Below, piece by piece: positions 1-8,891 of a stretch of DNA of 64,000 bases. Origin of the DNA: Rhizobium sp. NFR03 (GTDB lineage: Bacteria > Pseudomonadota > Alphaproteobacteria > Rhizobiales > Rhizobiaceae). Made by a program: the position numbers and the translations under genes. Under the pieces are notes generated by a model, which ran no database searches, was not told where the DNA came from, and saw only the letters and a list, made by a program, of their open reading frames with translations. How positions within the stretch are numbered: the stretch's first letter is position 1; every line of letters starts with the position of its first letter. Where the stretch lies: NCBI RefSeq assembly GCF_900111275.1, contig NZ_FOGR01000008.1:62001-126000 (forward strand), given 5' to 3'.

Positions 1-1147
1 CTACCCGCAAACGCTGGTGCACGGCGTAGCCATCGGGATTTTCCAGAGGCGAGACCGTAAAGTGGGCGTTTGCCTGCGCACGAAGTCTGGAGGCTGCGCG
101 GAGCGCTCCGACGATGCCGGTGGTTTCATTCGGGTGCTGGCCGCCGCTGATCATGACCGCGGCGTCCGTTCCCTCGATATAGCGGGCAGTGACTTGTCGG
201 CCGGAGCGTGATACCGCCGTGAATTCCTCACCGCCGAGGCCGGAGAGAAATCGTGAGATTTGATCGGCAGACAGAGGCGCGGCTGCTTCATCGATGCGGT
301 CATCCGGACAATCCAGAAAGTCGTTTCGAAGCGGGCGTTCTTCCACACGGACGGAAATCACCCCTTCGCTCCGCAGGATCTCGGGCACGATCTGGCCGGG
401 CTTGAGGCCACGATCGCCAAGCGGCCGACCGGATTTCTTCTGGAAGATTTCAAGGAGCGAGAAGTAGATGTCCTCGTGCAACGCTTCGCGCAGGCTGATG
501 ACCTCATCCCCGACGGAGAGCGGAAAATCCTCTGCGGGATGGTGGATGCTTATGTTCAGCTCCTCGAAGTAAGGCTCTTCCTCACCCCATGCATATGTCT
601 CGATGGCCTTGATAGTGTCGCCAAAAAGACACTCGTAGTCCGTTTCCAGACGTTCACCCACGGCCCTGTCATGCTCCCTCATCCAGCCGGTGGGGGAGAC
701 GACCGTTTGGCCGATTGCATCGACATGAACGTGATTGGGCGCAAGGATCGTCAGCCCTTCGGTTCCCCGAGCGCGCGTCAGCAGCACGTCGTACCGAAAC
801 GCGTCGTCGCGGCGAGGCGTAAACGTCAATTCAGCATTGCCGACCAGCGCAGCCAGCGGATAGGCTTCCAGCCGAAAGCGGTTTTCAGCGGCGCGGGCGT
901 GAACCGGATAGTGGATTTCTATCCGCTCCGCACCTTCAAGATCGATCTCCTCCAGAAAGGCGTGCAACAGAGGCTTGTAAGCACTCCGGATCCGGGCTGT
1001 GACGCCTTTCGCGGCGAGACGCTGTTCCGCTCTTCTGCGGCTCTGGAGATCGTCGAAGGTCCATGCCTCGAAGGACTGGCCCAATGTCGCCTGCTCGACC
1101 ATTGCGTCGAGGGTGCGCTGGAAGTCTCGGGTGAAGATTTCGCGCAT
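1..1147 (-). CDS. M14-type zinc carboxypeptidase-like protein, 3' part cut by window edge
   Basis: Reading leftward from ATG at 1147 (MREIFTRDFQRT) the frame stays open to base 1, so about 382 residues are visible and the C-terminus lies outside the window. Near the edge the protein shows GGQHPNETTG followed by LENPDGYAVHQ. The H-x-x-E pair is the first half of the zinc site of the M14 / succinylglutamate desuccinylase-aspartoacylase fold; the third ligand (a later His) would be beyond the edge. The long N-terminal part has no domain I recognise. It starts 6 bases after the stop of the permease at 1154-2002, so it is the last visible gene of the peptide-import operon. A job in trimming the imported peptide or acyl-amino acid is inference. 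There is no obvious signal peptide, so it is probably cytoplasmic. Confidence 0.8.
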   Translation of the reverse strand, partial: MREIFTRDFQRTLDAMVEQATLGQSFEAWTFDDLQSRRRAEQRLAAKGVTARIRSAYKPLLHAFLEEIDLEGAERIEIHYPVHARAAENRFRLEAYPLAALVGNAELTFTPRRDDAFRYDVLLTRARGTEGLTILAPNHVHVDAIGQTVVSPTGWMREHDRAVGERLETDYECLFGDTIKAIETYAWGEEEPYFEELNISIHHPAEDFPLSVGDEVISLREALHEDIYFSLLEIFQKKSGRPLGDRGLKPGQIVPEILRSEGVISVRVEERPLRNDFLDCPDDRIDEAAAPLSADQISRFLSGLGGEEFTAVSRSGRQVTARYIEGTDAAVMISGGQHPNETTGIVGALRAASRLRAQANAHFTVSPLENPDGYAVHQRLRV

Positions 1148-1153
1148 GTTCCG

Positions 1154-2002
1154 TTACCTTGCTGTGCGACCGGTGGGGTCGAGGCTGTCGCGCAGCCAGT
1201 CGCCCAGGAGATTGAGACCCAGCACCGTCAACAGGATCGCAAGACCCGGGAAGACACTGACCCACCACGCGATCTGCAGGTAGGTTCGACCGTCCGCCAG
1301 CATCCCGCCCCAGCTCGGTATCGTCGGATCGACGCCCATGCCAAGGAATGTCAGACTGCTTTCCAGCAGGATGTTGTTGGCCACGTTGAGCGTCATCAAC
1401 ACGATGACCGGACCGATCAGGTTGGGCAGCAGGTGCTGGAAGACGATGCGCCAGTCCTTCACGCCGATTGCGCGGGCCGATAGGATGAACTCGCGCTCCC
1501 GCAGGGTAAGAACCGAACCGCGCACAAGCCGCGCATACTGCACCCATTGCGACACGATCAGCAGGAGGATGGTATTGGTCAGGCTTCCGCCCACGATTGC
1601 GATGAAGGTGATTGCAAGGAGGATGAACGGCATCGCAAGCTGGATATCGGCAAAGCGCATGACGACCATATCCCAGAAGCCGCGATAGTAGCCGGCCACC
1701 AGCCCCATCAGCACGCCGAAAACGACAGCGCCGATAACGGATGTGAAGCCGACAAGAAGCGAAATCCTGCCTCCTGCCACCACCCGCGCCAACACGTCGC
1801 GGCCGAGCGGATCCGTGCCGAACGGATGGGCTGTGGTCGTGAAGGGTCGGGCGAGGCGCGCCATCAAGTCGATCTTCTCCGCGCCGCCCGGAAACAGCAC
1901 GTCGGACAGAAGCACGGCTACGCAAATGACGATTGTCAGGGTGGCGCCGAGCACGAACTCGAGACTGTTGAAGCGGGAAAGACGGAAGGTTCGGAAAGCC
2001 AT
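1154..2002 (-). CDS. peptide-type ABC transporter permease (DppC-like)
   Basis: The 282-residue integral membrane protein has the DppC/OppC layout: an N-terminal transmembrane segment (about residues 14-36), a periplasmic stretch containing PFGTDPLGRDVLARV (the typical HPLGTDxxGRD motif), then five membrane helices with the EAA-type coupling loop SARAIGVKDWRIVFQHLLPN. It pairs with the DppB-like permease encoded 5 bases upstream (2008-2931) to form the channel of a family-5 peptide/oligopeptide importer. The substrate cannot be read from the sequence. The long overlapping frames on the other strand are GC-driven shadows. Confidence 0.93.
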   Translation of the reverse strand: MAFRTFRLSRFNSLEFVLGATLTIVICVAVLLSDVLFPGGAEKIDLMARLARPFTTTAHPFGTDPLGRDVLARVVAGGRISLLVGFTSVIGAVVFGVLMGLVAGYYRGFWDMVVMRFADIQLAMPFILLAITFIAIVGGSLTNTILLLIVSQWVQYARLVRGSVLTLREREFILSARAIGVKDWRIVFQHLLPNLIGPVIVLMTLNVANNILLESSLTFLGMGVDPTIPSWGGMLADGRTYLQIAWWVSVFPGLAILLTVLGLNLLGDWLRDSLDPTGRTAR

Positions 2003-2007
2003 GTCTC

Positions 2008-2931
2008 TTACTCGGTTCGGATGCGGGGATCGACCAGGCCGTAGGCGATATCGACCAGCAGATTGATGCCGACGATCAACAGGGACAGCACCGTGATCAC
2101 GGCCTGCAAGACCGGATAATCGCGCGCGCCGACGGCATCGAAGGCCAGCGACCCCATGCCGGGCCAGTTGAAGACCCGTTCGATAACCACGATCCCTCCG
2201 AGCAACCCGCCGAACTGAAGGCCGAAATAGGTGATCAGCGGGATGGCGCAGTTGCGCAGCGCGTGCTTGTAGAGAACCTTGCTTTCGCTCAGGCCCTTGG
2301 CCCGCGCAACCATGATATATTGGGCGTTCAACGTGTCGAGCATCGCCGTGCGGACCAGTCGAACATTCGTCGCCGTCAAAATGACGCCCATCGTCACGGC
2401 CGGCATGATGTAGCTTTCGACGCCGCCCATGCCGCTGGGCGGCAGCCAGCCGAGCGTAATCGAAAACAGCAGCACGAGCATGAGGGCGAGCCAGAAATTC
2501 GGGAACGAGAGGCCGAGAAGGGAGAAGATCCGGATAGCCTGATCGACGCCCTTGCCCTTCGATGTCGCCGCCTTGATGCCGAGCGGGATGGACAGCACAA
2601 TCGATACGGCCATGGAAATGAAGGCCAGCATCAGGGTGGCCGGCAAGGCATCGCCGATAAGCCGGGAAACCGGCGTTCCCCCCGTGAAGCTCTTTCCGAG
2701 GTCCAGCGTGACGAGGCCTTTGAGGAAGTTCATGTACTGAACGAAGAAGGGCTGATCGGTACCGAGCGCGACCCGAATGCGCATCAGATCCTCCTCCGTC
2801 ATGCTCCCGCCGCCCTGAAACATCGTGACAGCAGGATCGCCCGTCAGGCGCACCGCAAATGAAACGAGCAGAGTGATTGCGATCACGACGAAAATTGCCT
2901 GGAGCAATCGTTTGATGAGGAAGCCGACCAC
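2008..2931 (-). CDS. peptide-type ABC transporter permease (DppB-like)
   Basis: The 307-residue membrane protein starts MVGFLIKRLLQAIFVV, the classic DppB/OppB N-terminus (first helix about residues 8-30). The periplasmic region LTGDPAVTMFQGG carries the usual G-D-P motif, and the EAA loop reads RAKGLSESKVLYKHALRN. It ends ...YGLVDPRIR, typical of the family. It forms the inner-membrane channel with the DppC-like partner at 1154-2002. It lies 60 bases downstream of the binding-protein gene, and that gap holds a strong hairpin at 2956-2984. Confidence 0.94.
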   Translation of the reverse strand: MVGFLIKRLLQAIFVVIAITLLVSFAVRLTGDPAVTMFQGGGSMTEEDLMRIRVALGTDQPFFVQYMNFLKGLVTLDLGKSFTGGTPVSRLIGDALPATLMLAFISMAVSIVLSIPLGIKAATSKGKGVDQAIRIFSLLGLSFPNFWLALMLVLLFSITLGWLPPSGMGGVESYIMPAVTMGVILTATNVRLVRTAMLDTLNAQYIMVARAKGLSESKVLYKHALRNCAIPLITYFGLQFGGLLGGIVVIERVFNWPGMGSLAFDAVGARDYPVLQAVITVLSLLIVGINLLVDIAYGLVDPRIRTE

Positions 2932-2955
2932 GTTTTTTCCTTCGACAGCAGAGGG

Positions 2956-2984
2956 TCGACGCCGCCTCGGAAGGGCGGCGTCGA
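2956..2984 (-). promoter_or_regulatory. intercistronic hairpin after binding-protein gene
   Basis: A perfect 11-bp inverted repeat, TCGACGCCGCC (2956-2966) and GGCGGCGTCGA (2974-2984), encloses a 7-nt loop. It sits between the binding protein (2992-4542) and the first permease (ends 2931) and lacks a T-run, so it looks like an mRNA-stabilising or attenuating hairpin and not a full terminator. Such hairpins commonly let the binding protein be made in excess over the permeases. The second peptide operon has an equivalent hairpin at 26329-26360. Confidence 0.6.
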
Positions 2985-2991
2985 ACGCTTG

Positions 2992-4542
2992 TTACTCGAC
3001 AGTGACGTCGGTCAGTTTCAGCCGGTTGTCCGGGGGTGCTATGAAGCCCTTGACCTTCTTGCTGACGCCGTAGATCGCGTTGGTATTATAGAGCGGTACC
3101 TCGTAGGCCTTCTCGGCCGTATATTTGCCGATGTCTTTCAGGATGCGCTCCCGCTCCGCGCGGTCCGTGAGGGGACGCTGGGATTCCAGCAGTCTGTCGA
3201 GTTCTGCGTCCTTCTCGTACGGGTTCCACTTCTCTCCCGAATGGTACATCGAGTAGGCGGTGTTATCGTAGTCGAACGTCCATCCACCCCATTTCTGCTG
3301 GAACATGGCGCCGGTCTTGCCCTGCGGAATGATGTCGTTCAGCAGAACGTTGGTCTCGTATGGCTTGATCGTGGCCGTGATACCGACCATCTGCAGGTAG
3401 CTGGCAATAACCTGCGTCACTTCGTTCATCGTCGTGTCATTGCCGCGGATATCAATCTGAAGCGTCGAGCCCGGCTTCACGCCGGCCTCCGCGAGAAGCT
3501 TCTTTGCACCCTCGGGATCGTAGGGGAGCGGCTTCAGCTCGGGATCGTAGCCGAAGGAAAGCGCACCCTGGAAGTTTGCGATCTCCGACCCCTGCCCGGC
3601 AAGAATCGACTGAACGATGGTCGCCCGATCCACCGCCATGATGATCGCCTTGCGGACCCTCGGGTCGGCCGTGATGCCGTCCCGCGTGTTGAAGCGCAGT
3701 GCATCCACGGTTGGGCCGGGAACGCTCACGATCTGGAGATTGCTGTCGGCTTCGATCACCGGCAGCATGCCGATGGGAATGGTCGGCGGGATGACGAGAT
3801 CGACGCGCCCGGCCTGGAGTTCGGCAACGGCGGTCGCCGGCTCGGTGATGAAGCGGTAGTCGAGTTCAGACAGCTTTGGCGCTCCGCCCCAGTAGTCGGG
3901 GTTGGCGGCGAGCGCGATGTTGACCTTCGGCGCGTAGGACACGAATTTGAAGGCGCCCGTGCCGACCGGATGAAGATTGAAATTGTCCTCGCCGTTTTCC
4001 TGGATGTATTTGGGCGGCACGATCATTGCGCCATAGCCTGCAAGCTTGGTTAGAAGAACCGGATCCGGCGCCTTGAGCTTCATGTCCACCGTGGTGTCAT
4101 CGATGATCTCGACACTCTCGATGGCCGTGTAGTTCGACCGTTGCGGCCCCTTTGCACCCTGCTCGCCGAGGAGGCGGTCGAACGTGAATTTCACGGCTTC
4201 CGCGTTGAAAGGCTCGCCATTGTGGAATTTGACGTTCTGACGAAGCTTGAAGCGGATGCGCTTGCCTTCGTCAAGTTCTTCCCAGGATTCAGCCAGACCC
4301 GGTACGAGTTTCAGATCCGGGCCGCGATAGGTAAGCCCGTCGAAAACATTGGTCGCGACGGCTGCCCACTGCACGAGAAATGTATCGACAGGATCCCAGC
4401 TGCCGGGATCCTGCGGCGTGGAGATGGTCATCTTGCCGGCTGCAAGTGCGGGTGCGGCCGGCAAGGCGACGCTGGTGAGGGCGAGGGCGACGAGGGCCGC
4501 CGCTCCTGAATGCGATTTTGTCCCTGCTTGTGTTCTCGTCAT
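2992..4542 (-). CDS. family-5 extracellular solute-binding protein (peptide type)
   Basis: The 516-residue protein has a hydrophobic signal segment ending near PALAAGK (about residue 35), so it is periplasmic. It has the SBP_bac_5 hallmarks: STPQDPGSWDPVDT near the start of the mature protein, LTYRGPDLKLVPGLAESWE, IRFKLRQNVKFHNGEPF and a C-terminal lobe with DNTAYSMYHSGEKWNP. This class binds peptides, glutathione, nickel complexes or opine-like ligands; the exact ligand is not predictable here. It is encoded 41 bases downstream of the fused ATPase in the same minus-strand operon. Confidence 0.93.
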   Translation of the reverse strand: MTRTQAGTKSHSGAAALVALALTSVALPAAPALAAGKMTISTPQDPGSWDPVDTFLVQWAAVATNVFDGLTYRGPDLKLVPGLAESWEELDEGKRIRFKLRQNVKFHNGEPFNAEAVKFTFDRLLGEQGAKGPQRSNYTAIESVEIIDDTTVDMKLKAPDPVLLTKLAGYGAMIVPPKYIQENGEDNFNLHPVGTGAFKFVSYAPKVNIALAANPDYWGGAPKLSELDYRFITEPATAVAELQAGRVDLVIPPTIPIGMLPVIEADSNLQIVSVPGPTVDALRFNTRDGITADPRVRKAIIMAVDRATIVQSILAGQGSEIANFQGALSFGYDPELKPLPYDPEGAKKLLAEAGVKPGSTLQIDIRGNDTTMNEVTQVIASYLQMVGITATIKPYETNVLLNDIIPQGKTGAMFQQKWGGWTFDYDNTAYSMYHSGEKWNPYEKDAELDRLLESQRPLTDRAERERILKDIGKYTAEKAYEVPLYNTNAIYGVSKKVKGFIAPPDNRLKLTDVTVE

Positions 4543-4583
4543 CGGTTTTTTCCTCTCAATGTGGGGGCGATCTTCGGACGTGT

Positions 4584-6410
4584 TCAGGCCGTTCTCGCAA
4601 CGAAATGGCCGGGATGGATTTCATCGTGAAGGAGGACCGCAGGCTCGTCGCCCACGCGCCGGACGGGGTTGGGGATCTCGCCCTCGATCATTTCGCTGCG
4701 CCGCGCGACGGTCGGATCGGCAACGGGAACGGCGGACAGCAGCCGGCGGGTGTAATCATGCTGCGGCGTTTCGAAAACCTGCCGGCGCGTTCCCAGTTCC
4801 ACGATCTGGCCCAGATACAGCACAGCGACGCGGTGACTGATCTTTTCAACCACCGCCATGTCATGACTGATGAACAGGTAGGCAAGTCCGCGTTCGGACT
4901 GCAAGTCCATGAAGAGGTTGATGATCTGCGCCTGGATGGACACGTCGAGGGCCGACAGGGCCTCGTCCGCGATGATGAGCTTCGGATCGGAGGCCAGCGC
5001 GCGCGCGATGCAAACGCGCTGGCGCTGGCCGCCGGAGAACTCGTGCGGATACCGATCCGCGACGGCGGAACTCAGTCCGACGCGTTCGAGCAGTTCGTCC
5101 ACCCGCCTGCGCACTGCCTGCGTGCCGGAGATCAAGCCATGTGTGTTGATCGGCTCCGCAATCGAGAAGCCGACCGTCTTTCGCGGATCGAGCGACGCGA
5201 ACGGATCCTGGAAGATGTACTGAACCTCCTGACGCATCCGGAAGCGATCCCGAGACGACATGGACGAATAGGGGCGACCTTCAAACGCGATCTCGCCGCC
5301 TTCCGAGCCCTGAAGCTGCTGGATCGCGCGGCCGATGGTCGACTTGCCGGAGCCCGACTCTCCGACGAGCGCCAGCGTTTCGCCGGGATAGATATCGAAG
5401 CTCACCTTCTGGACCGCGCTGAGCCGGTGGGTGGCCTTGCCAAAGAGATTTTTGCGGATGTCGAAACGGACCACAAGATCGCGAACGGACAGAAGCGCGG
5501 AGGCTCCGTAATCTGCCGTGTTCTGGACCCGCTCTTCCCCGACGGTTTTCGGCTCTCCGTCTTCCAGCACCGTCAGCGGCTGGCGCATGGGAAACGCCTC
5601 GCCCGTCATGCTGCCAAGTCGCGGAACGGCCGACAGGAGCATGCGGGTGTAGCCATGACGGGGGGCCGCAAATATCTGCCGGACCGGGCCATCTTCGATC
5701 TTCCTGCCCTTCCACATCACGACGACATCGTCCGCCATTTCCGCGACGACGCCCATGTCATGGGTGATGAAGACCATGGCCATCCCGAGGTCTTTCTGAA
5801 GATCGCGCATGATGGTGAGGATCTGGGCCTGGATGGTGACATCAAGAGCGGTGGTCGGCTCGTCAGCGATCAGGAGCCTGGGGCGACAGGCGAGCGCCAT
5901 CGCTATCATGACGCGTTGACGCATTCCGCCCGAGAGCTGATGCGGATAGCGGCCCAACAATGCCGTGGCATCCGGCAGCCGCACCATCTCCAGAAGCCTT
6001 CGCGCCTCTGCCGTCGCTGCTGCGTCGCCCAGCTTTTCGTGGAGCACCAGCACTTCCCGGATCTGGTCTCCGACCGTGAAAACCGGATTGAGCGAGGTCA
6101 TCGGCTCCTGAAAAATCATGGCGATATGCTTGCCACGAATGGAGCGCATGTCTTTTTGCGAAAGGCGGAGCAGGTCACGGCCTTCAAACAGAATGCGACC
6201 GGCCGGATAGGTCGCTCCCATCATGTCGGCCAGTCTCATCGTCGACAACGACGTGACCGATTTCCCCGACCCCGACTCGCCCACGATTGCGACCGTGTCG
6301 CCCGCTTTGACCGAAAAGGAGAGGTCGTCAACCGCCCGGGTCGTCCCGAACGCGACACTCAGCCCCTCGATGGACAGGAGCGGGGCGATTATGGGGGATT
6401 GGTCCGTCAT
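4584..6410 (-). CDS. fused double ATP-binding protein of peptide ABC importer (DppD-DppF/GsiA-like)
   Basis: The 608-residue cytoplasmic protein has two complete ABC domains in tandem. Domain 1 has Walker A GESGSGKS (about 40-47), signature LSGGMRQR and Walker [13 protein letters not shown]. Domain 2 (from about 310) has [16 protein letters not shown] and [12 protein letters not shown]. Both Walker B glutamates and both H-loop histidines (FITHDMG, FISHDMA) are present, so both nucleotide sites look canonical, unlike the fused ATPase of the second operon (28288-30129). It is the first gene of the leftward operon and is transcribed divergently from the LacI regulator at 6757. Confidence 0.95.
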   Translation of the reverse strand: MTDQSPIIAPLLSIEGLSVAFGTTRAVDDLSFSVKAGDTVAIVGESGSGKSVTSLSTMRLADMMGATYPAGRILFEGRDLLRLSQKDMRSIRGKHIAMIFQEPMTSLNPVFTVGDQIREVLVLHEKLGDAAATAEARRLLEMVRLPDATALLGRYPHQLSGGMRQRVMIAMALACRPRLLIADEPTTALDVTIQAQILTIMRDLQKDLGMAMVFITHDMGVVAEMADDVVVMWKGRKIEDGPVRQIFAAPRHGYTRMLLSAVPRLGSMTGEAFPMRQPLTVLEDGEPKTVGEERVQNTADYGASALLSVRDLVVRFDIRKNLFGKATHRLSAVQKVSFDIYPGETLALVGESGSGKSTIGRAIQQLQGSEGGEIAFEGRPYSSMSSRDRFRMRQEVQYIFQDPFASLDPRKTVGFSIAEPINTHGLISGTQAVRRRVDELLERVGLSSAVADRYPHEFSGGQRQRVCIARALASDPKLIIADEALSALDVSIQAQIINLFMDLQSERGLAYLFISHDMAVVEKISHRVAVLYLGQIVELGTRRQVFETPQHDYTRRLLSAVPVADPTVARRSEMIEGEIPNPVRRVGDEPAVLLHDEIHPGHFVARTA

Positions 6411-6756
6411 TCCTTCGTCTCCGGCGGCAGCTGCGTCATCTGCTCAAGGTGTCGATCGGCGATGTGTGATAGTGGGGACGCCGCTCGCTGCGAGGCAGGG
6501 CACGTCTATCGGAACAGACCCGGTTCGCAGCTTGAGGCTATTGAAGTAGAACAATGATGTCCACAGTGTTGAACAATTTTTCACCGTCGCCCAAAGAATA
6601 AGCTTTTCATTGAATTCGACGCCCCGGTCTTTCGCCACGCGGATCCGAAGAGACGCTTCGCATCGACACCGAAAACGCGAATGCAACGGGGCAGTAGACA
6701 GCGTGCAATGTTGAGGGTAGTCTTGCTTAATCGTTTAAGCAAGCTGGTAGAACGCA
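6411..6756. promoter_or_regulatory. divergent promoter region between peptide-import and purine operons
   Basis: These 346 bases separate two divergent start codons and carry no convincing gene. The part from 6540 to 6620 is AT-richer than its surroundings and has two direct copies of GAACAAT at 6549-6555 and 6571-6577, 22 bases (about two helical turns) apart, facing the leftward peptide operon. The palindrome at 6722-6743 lies next to the rightward lacI-type gene. I could not assign reliable -35/-10 boxes by eye. Confidence 0.5.
6722..6743. promoter_or_regulatory. LacI-type operator palindrome
   Basis: A 22-bp palindrome with half-sites CTTGCTTAA and TTAAGCAAG, a single mismatched pair and a central CpG, ends 13 bases before the ATG of the LacI-family regulator. 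LacI-family operators are even palindromes centred on CG, so this is the natural candidate for the regulator's own site, probably repressing the whole lacI-importer-nucleosidase operon. The pairing is seen in the sequence; the binding is inferred. Confidence 0.7.
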
Positions 6757-7770
6757 ATGTCGGCTGGTCGCGCAACACCCAATCTGAGCCGGATCGCGGC
6801 ATCGCTCGGAGTGTCCCCGGCGACGGTATCGAATGCGCTTTCCGGCAAGGGGCGTGTCTCGGCCGAGGTGGCGAACCGCATCAGGGCGGTCGCGGACGCG
6901 GCGGGCTACATGCCGAGCCAGGCCGCGCGCGCTCTTCGCACCGGACGCTCGGGCGTTCTCGGCCTCGTTCTGCCGGACATATCTCATCCGCTTTTTCCAC
7001 AGATCGCACAGGCTATCGAGCATGCCGCCAGCACTGCGGGATACGGTGTGCTGATCGCGGATTCGCGCGGCGACACGGCCCTTCAGACCGATGCGATCTA
7101 CCGGCTGATCGAGCGTGGCGTGGACGGCATCGTCATCATTCCGCGGCTTGGAACCCGGATCGTCGATATCGGGTGCCCCATGGCTGTCATCGACAGTCCG
7201 TCGACCCCCGGAAACACGGTTTCCGCCGATCATTGGCAAGGCGGCCAGCAGGTTGCAGACCATCTGGTGTCGCTCGGACACCGGGCTTTCCTGCTGATCG
7301 GCAACAACCCTCTTTCCAACGTTCAGAACGACAGGATCGGAGGCATCCGCTCCCGCCTTCCCGCTGGAGTGTCGGCGGAGGTTCTCTGGGTGGAAAAACA
7401 CGATGCCGAACATGGCGCAGCCTCCTCTCTCGGTCTTGCGACCAGGGTCGCATCGGGTGTGACCGCCTTTGCCTGCGTCTCCGACCTTCTGGCGCTGCGG
7501 GCGCTCACGGAACTTCAGCGCGCGGGCGTGCGCGTACCGGAAGAGGTCAGCATCACCGGCTTCGACGACCTTGCCTTTTCCGCGGCCGTCACCCCCGCCC
7601 TCACCACTGTCCGGATGGATCTGCCAAGGATCGCGCGAACCGCTGTCGATGCCCTTGTTCAGGCCATAGACCTCGACGCCGTCCCCGCTACGGGTTCGAG
7701 TGGCGTCCCCATGCATCTCGTCATTCGCCAGACATCCGCACACCCGCCCGGGCATCCGGCAGCAGACTGA
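6757..7770 (+). CDS. LacI-family transcriptional regulator of purine/nucleoside operon
   Basis: The 337-residue protein has an N-terminal HTH (NLSRIAASLGVSPATVSNAL, residues 9-28), the hinge SQAARALRTGRSGVLGLVLP and a periplasmic-binding-protein-like effector domain ending with TGFDDLAFSAAVTPALTTVR, the usual dimerisation/effector pattern. It is the first gene of the rightward operon: the binding-protein gene starts only 25 bases after its stop. Its effector is probably a purine, nucleoside or derivative, judging only from the downstream enzymes. The operator-like palindrome at 6722-6743 suggests autoregulation. Confidence 0.93.
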   Translation: MSAGRATPNLSRIAASLGVSPATVSNALSGKGRVSAEVANRIRAVADAAGYMPSQAARALRTGRSGVLGLVLPDISHPLFPQIAQAIEHAASTAGYGVLIADSRGDTALQTDAIYRLIERGVDGIVIIPRLGTRIVDIGCPMAVIDSPSTPGNTVSADHWQGGQQVADHLVSLGHRAFLLIGNNPLSNVQNDRIGGIRSRLPAGVSAEVLWVEKHDAEHGAASSLGLATRVASGVTAFACVSDLLALRALTELQRAGVRVPEEVSITGFDDLAFSAAVTPALTTVRMDLPRIARTAVDALVQAIDLDAVPATGSSGVPMHLVIRQTSAHPPGHPAAD

Positions 7771-7795
7771 TCAACCGTTCCTCAAGGAGACCGCC

Positions 7796-8818
7796 ATGCA
7801 GAAATCGAGTATCCTTCTCTCTACCGTCGCATTGCTGGCTGCCGGTGCAGCACAGGCGCAGGACAAGACGCTGACGATTTCGGTCTATGCCTTCGCGCAG
7901 GACGAATTCAAGGAACTGGTCTACGACCCTTTCGAGGCCAGGTGTGGCTGCAAGCTGGTGGTCGAGACCGGCAACAGCGTCGAGCGGCTTGCAAAAATGG
8001 AAGCCAACAAGGCTTCGCCCGTCATCGACATGGCGGTCGTTTCGATGGCGGACGCGCTTTCCGCCGCGCGGAGCGGACTGACCGAGGCAATAGATCCGGC
8101 CAGCCTTTCCAGCTTCGACGCGCTTTACGATATTGCCAAGGATCCGAACGGCGACGGCATGAGCGTCGGCTACACCTTCTATGCAACCTCGATCGTCTAC
8201 CGCACCGACAAGATGAAGGTGGAGTCCTGGGCCGATCTTCTCAAGCCGGAATATGCCGGCCATGTCGCCTTTCCCAATGTGACCACCAATCAGGGGCCGC
8301 CGGCGCTCTATATGCTCGGCGAGGCGCTCGGCAACAATACGCCGGATCTCAAAGGCGCGATCGAAGCGCTGGGCGAGAAGAAGGACGACATCGTGACGTT
8401 CTACGTCAAGTCTTCGCAGCTCGTGCAGCTGATGCAGCAGGAGGAGATCTGGGCCGCCCCCATCGGCCGGTTCTCCTGGGCGCCCTTTACCAAACTCGAT
8501 CTCCCGCTCGGCTGGGCAACGCCGAAAGAAGGGCAGACAGGCGGCATGAACGTGATGATCCTGACGAAGGGGTCCAAGAACAAGGATCTTGCCTTGCAGT
8601 TCATGGACTTCTGGCTGTCGACAGAGGTGCAGACGAAGCTTGCGGAAAAGATGATCGACAGCCCCGCCAACAAGCTCGTCAAGGTGTCCGACACCGTTGC
8701 GGGCAACATTACCTATGGCGAGGACACCGCAAAATCGCTGAAACTGATCCCGTCCGCCGTCGCCCTCGACAACCGAGATGCCTGGTTGTCGGAATGGAAC
8801 GCCAAGGTCGGGCAGTAG
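7796..8818 (+). CDS. spermidine/putrescine-type periplasmic binding protein (PotD-like)
   Basis: The 340-residue protein is read from ATG 7796, which follows a good AAGGAGA site. Longer in-frame starts inside lacI are rejected because MQKSSILLSTVALLAAGAAQAQ is a clean signal peptide. The mature part (LTISVYAFAQDEFKELVYDPFE; VYRTDKMKVESWADLLKPEYAGHVAFPN) is the extracellular binding-protein fold used for polyamines, thiamine, iron and similar cationic or small ligands. The operon context (nucleoside hydrolase, adenine deaminase) suggests a purine or nucleoside ligand, which would be inference beyond the family. Confidence 0.9.
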   Translation: MQKSSILLSTVALLAAGAAQAQDKTLTISVYAFAQDEFKELVYDPFEARCGCKLVVETGNSVERLAKMEANKASPVIDMAVVSMADALSAARSGLTEAIDPASLSSFDALYDIAKDPNGDGMSVGYTFYATSIVYRTDKMKVESWADLLKPEYAGHVAFPNVTTNQGPPALYMLGEALGNNTPDLKGAIEALGEKKDDIVTFYVKSSQLVQLMQQEEIWAAPIGRFSWAPFTKLDLPLGWATPKEGQTGGMNVMILTKGSKNKDLALQFMDFWLSTEVQTKLAEKMIDSPANKLVKVSDTVAGNITYGEDTAKSLKLIPSAVALDNRDAWLSEWNAKVGQ

Positions 8819-8891
8819 ACGGCAAAGTGCGCCGCGACGGACCGGCTGCAAGCCCGGCAGCTGGCCCCAAGCGGCACAGGAGACGAGACCC

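Noticed and set aside
4518-6557. 679-codon plus-strand frame opposite the fused ATPase
   Set aside because: Composition is Arg/His/Gly-rich antisense shadow of a well-supported ABC gene; no ribosome site and no motif.
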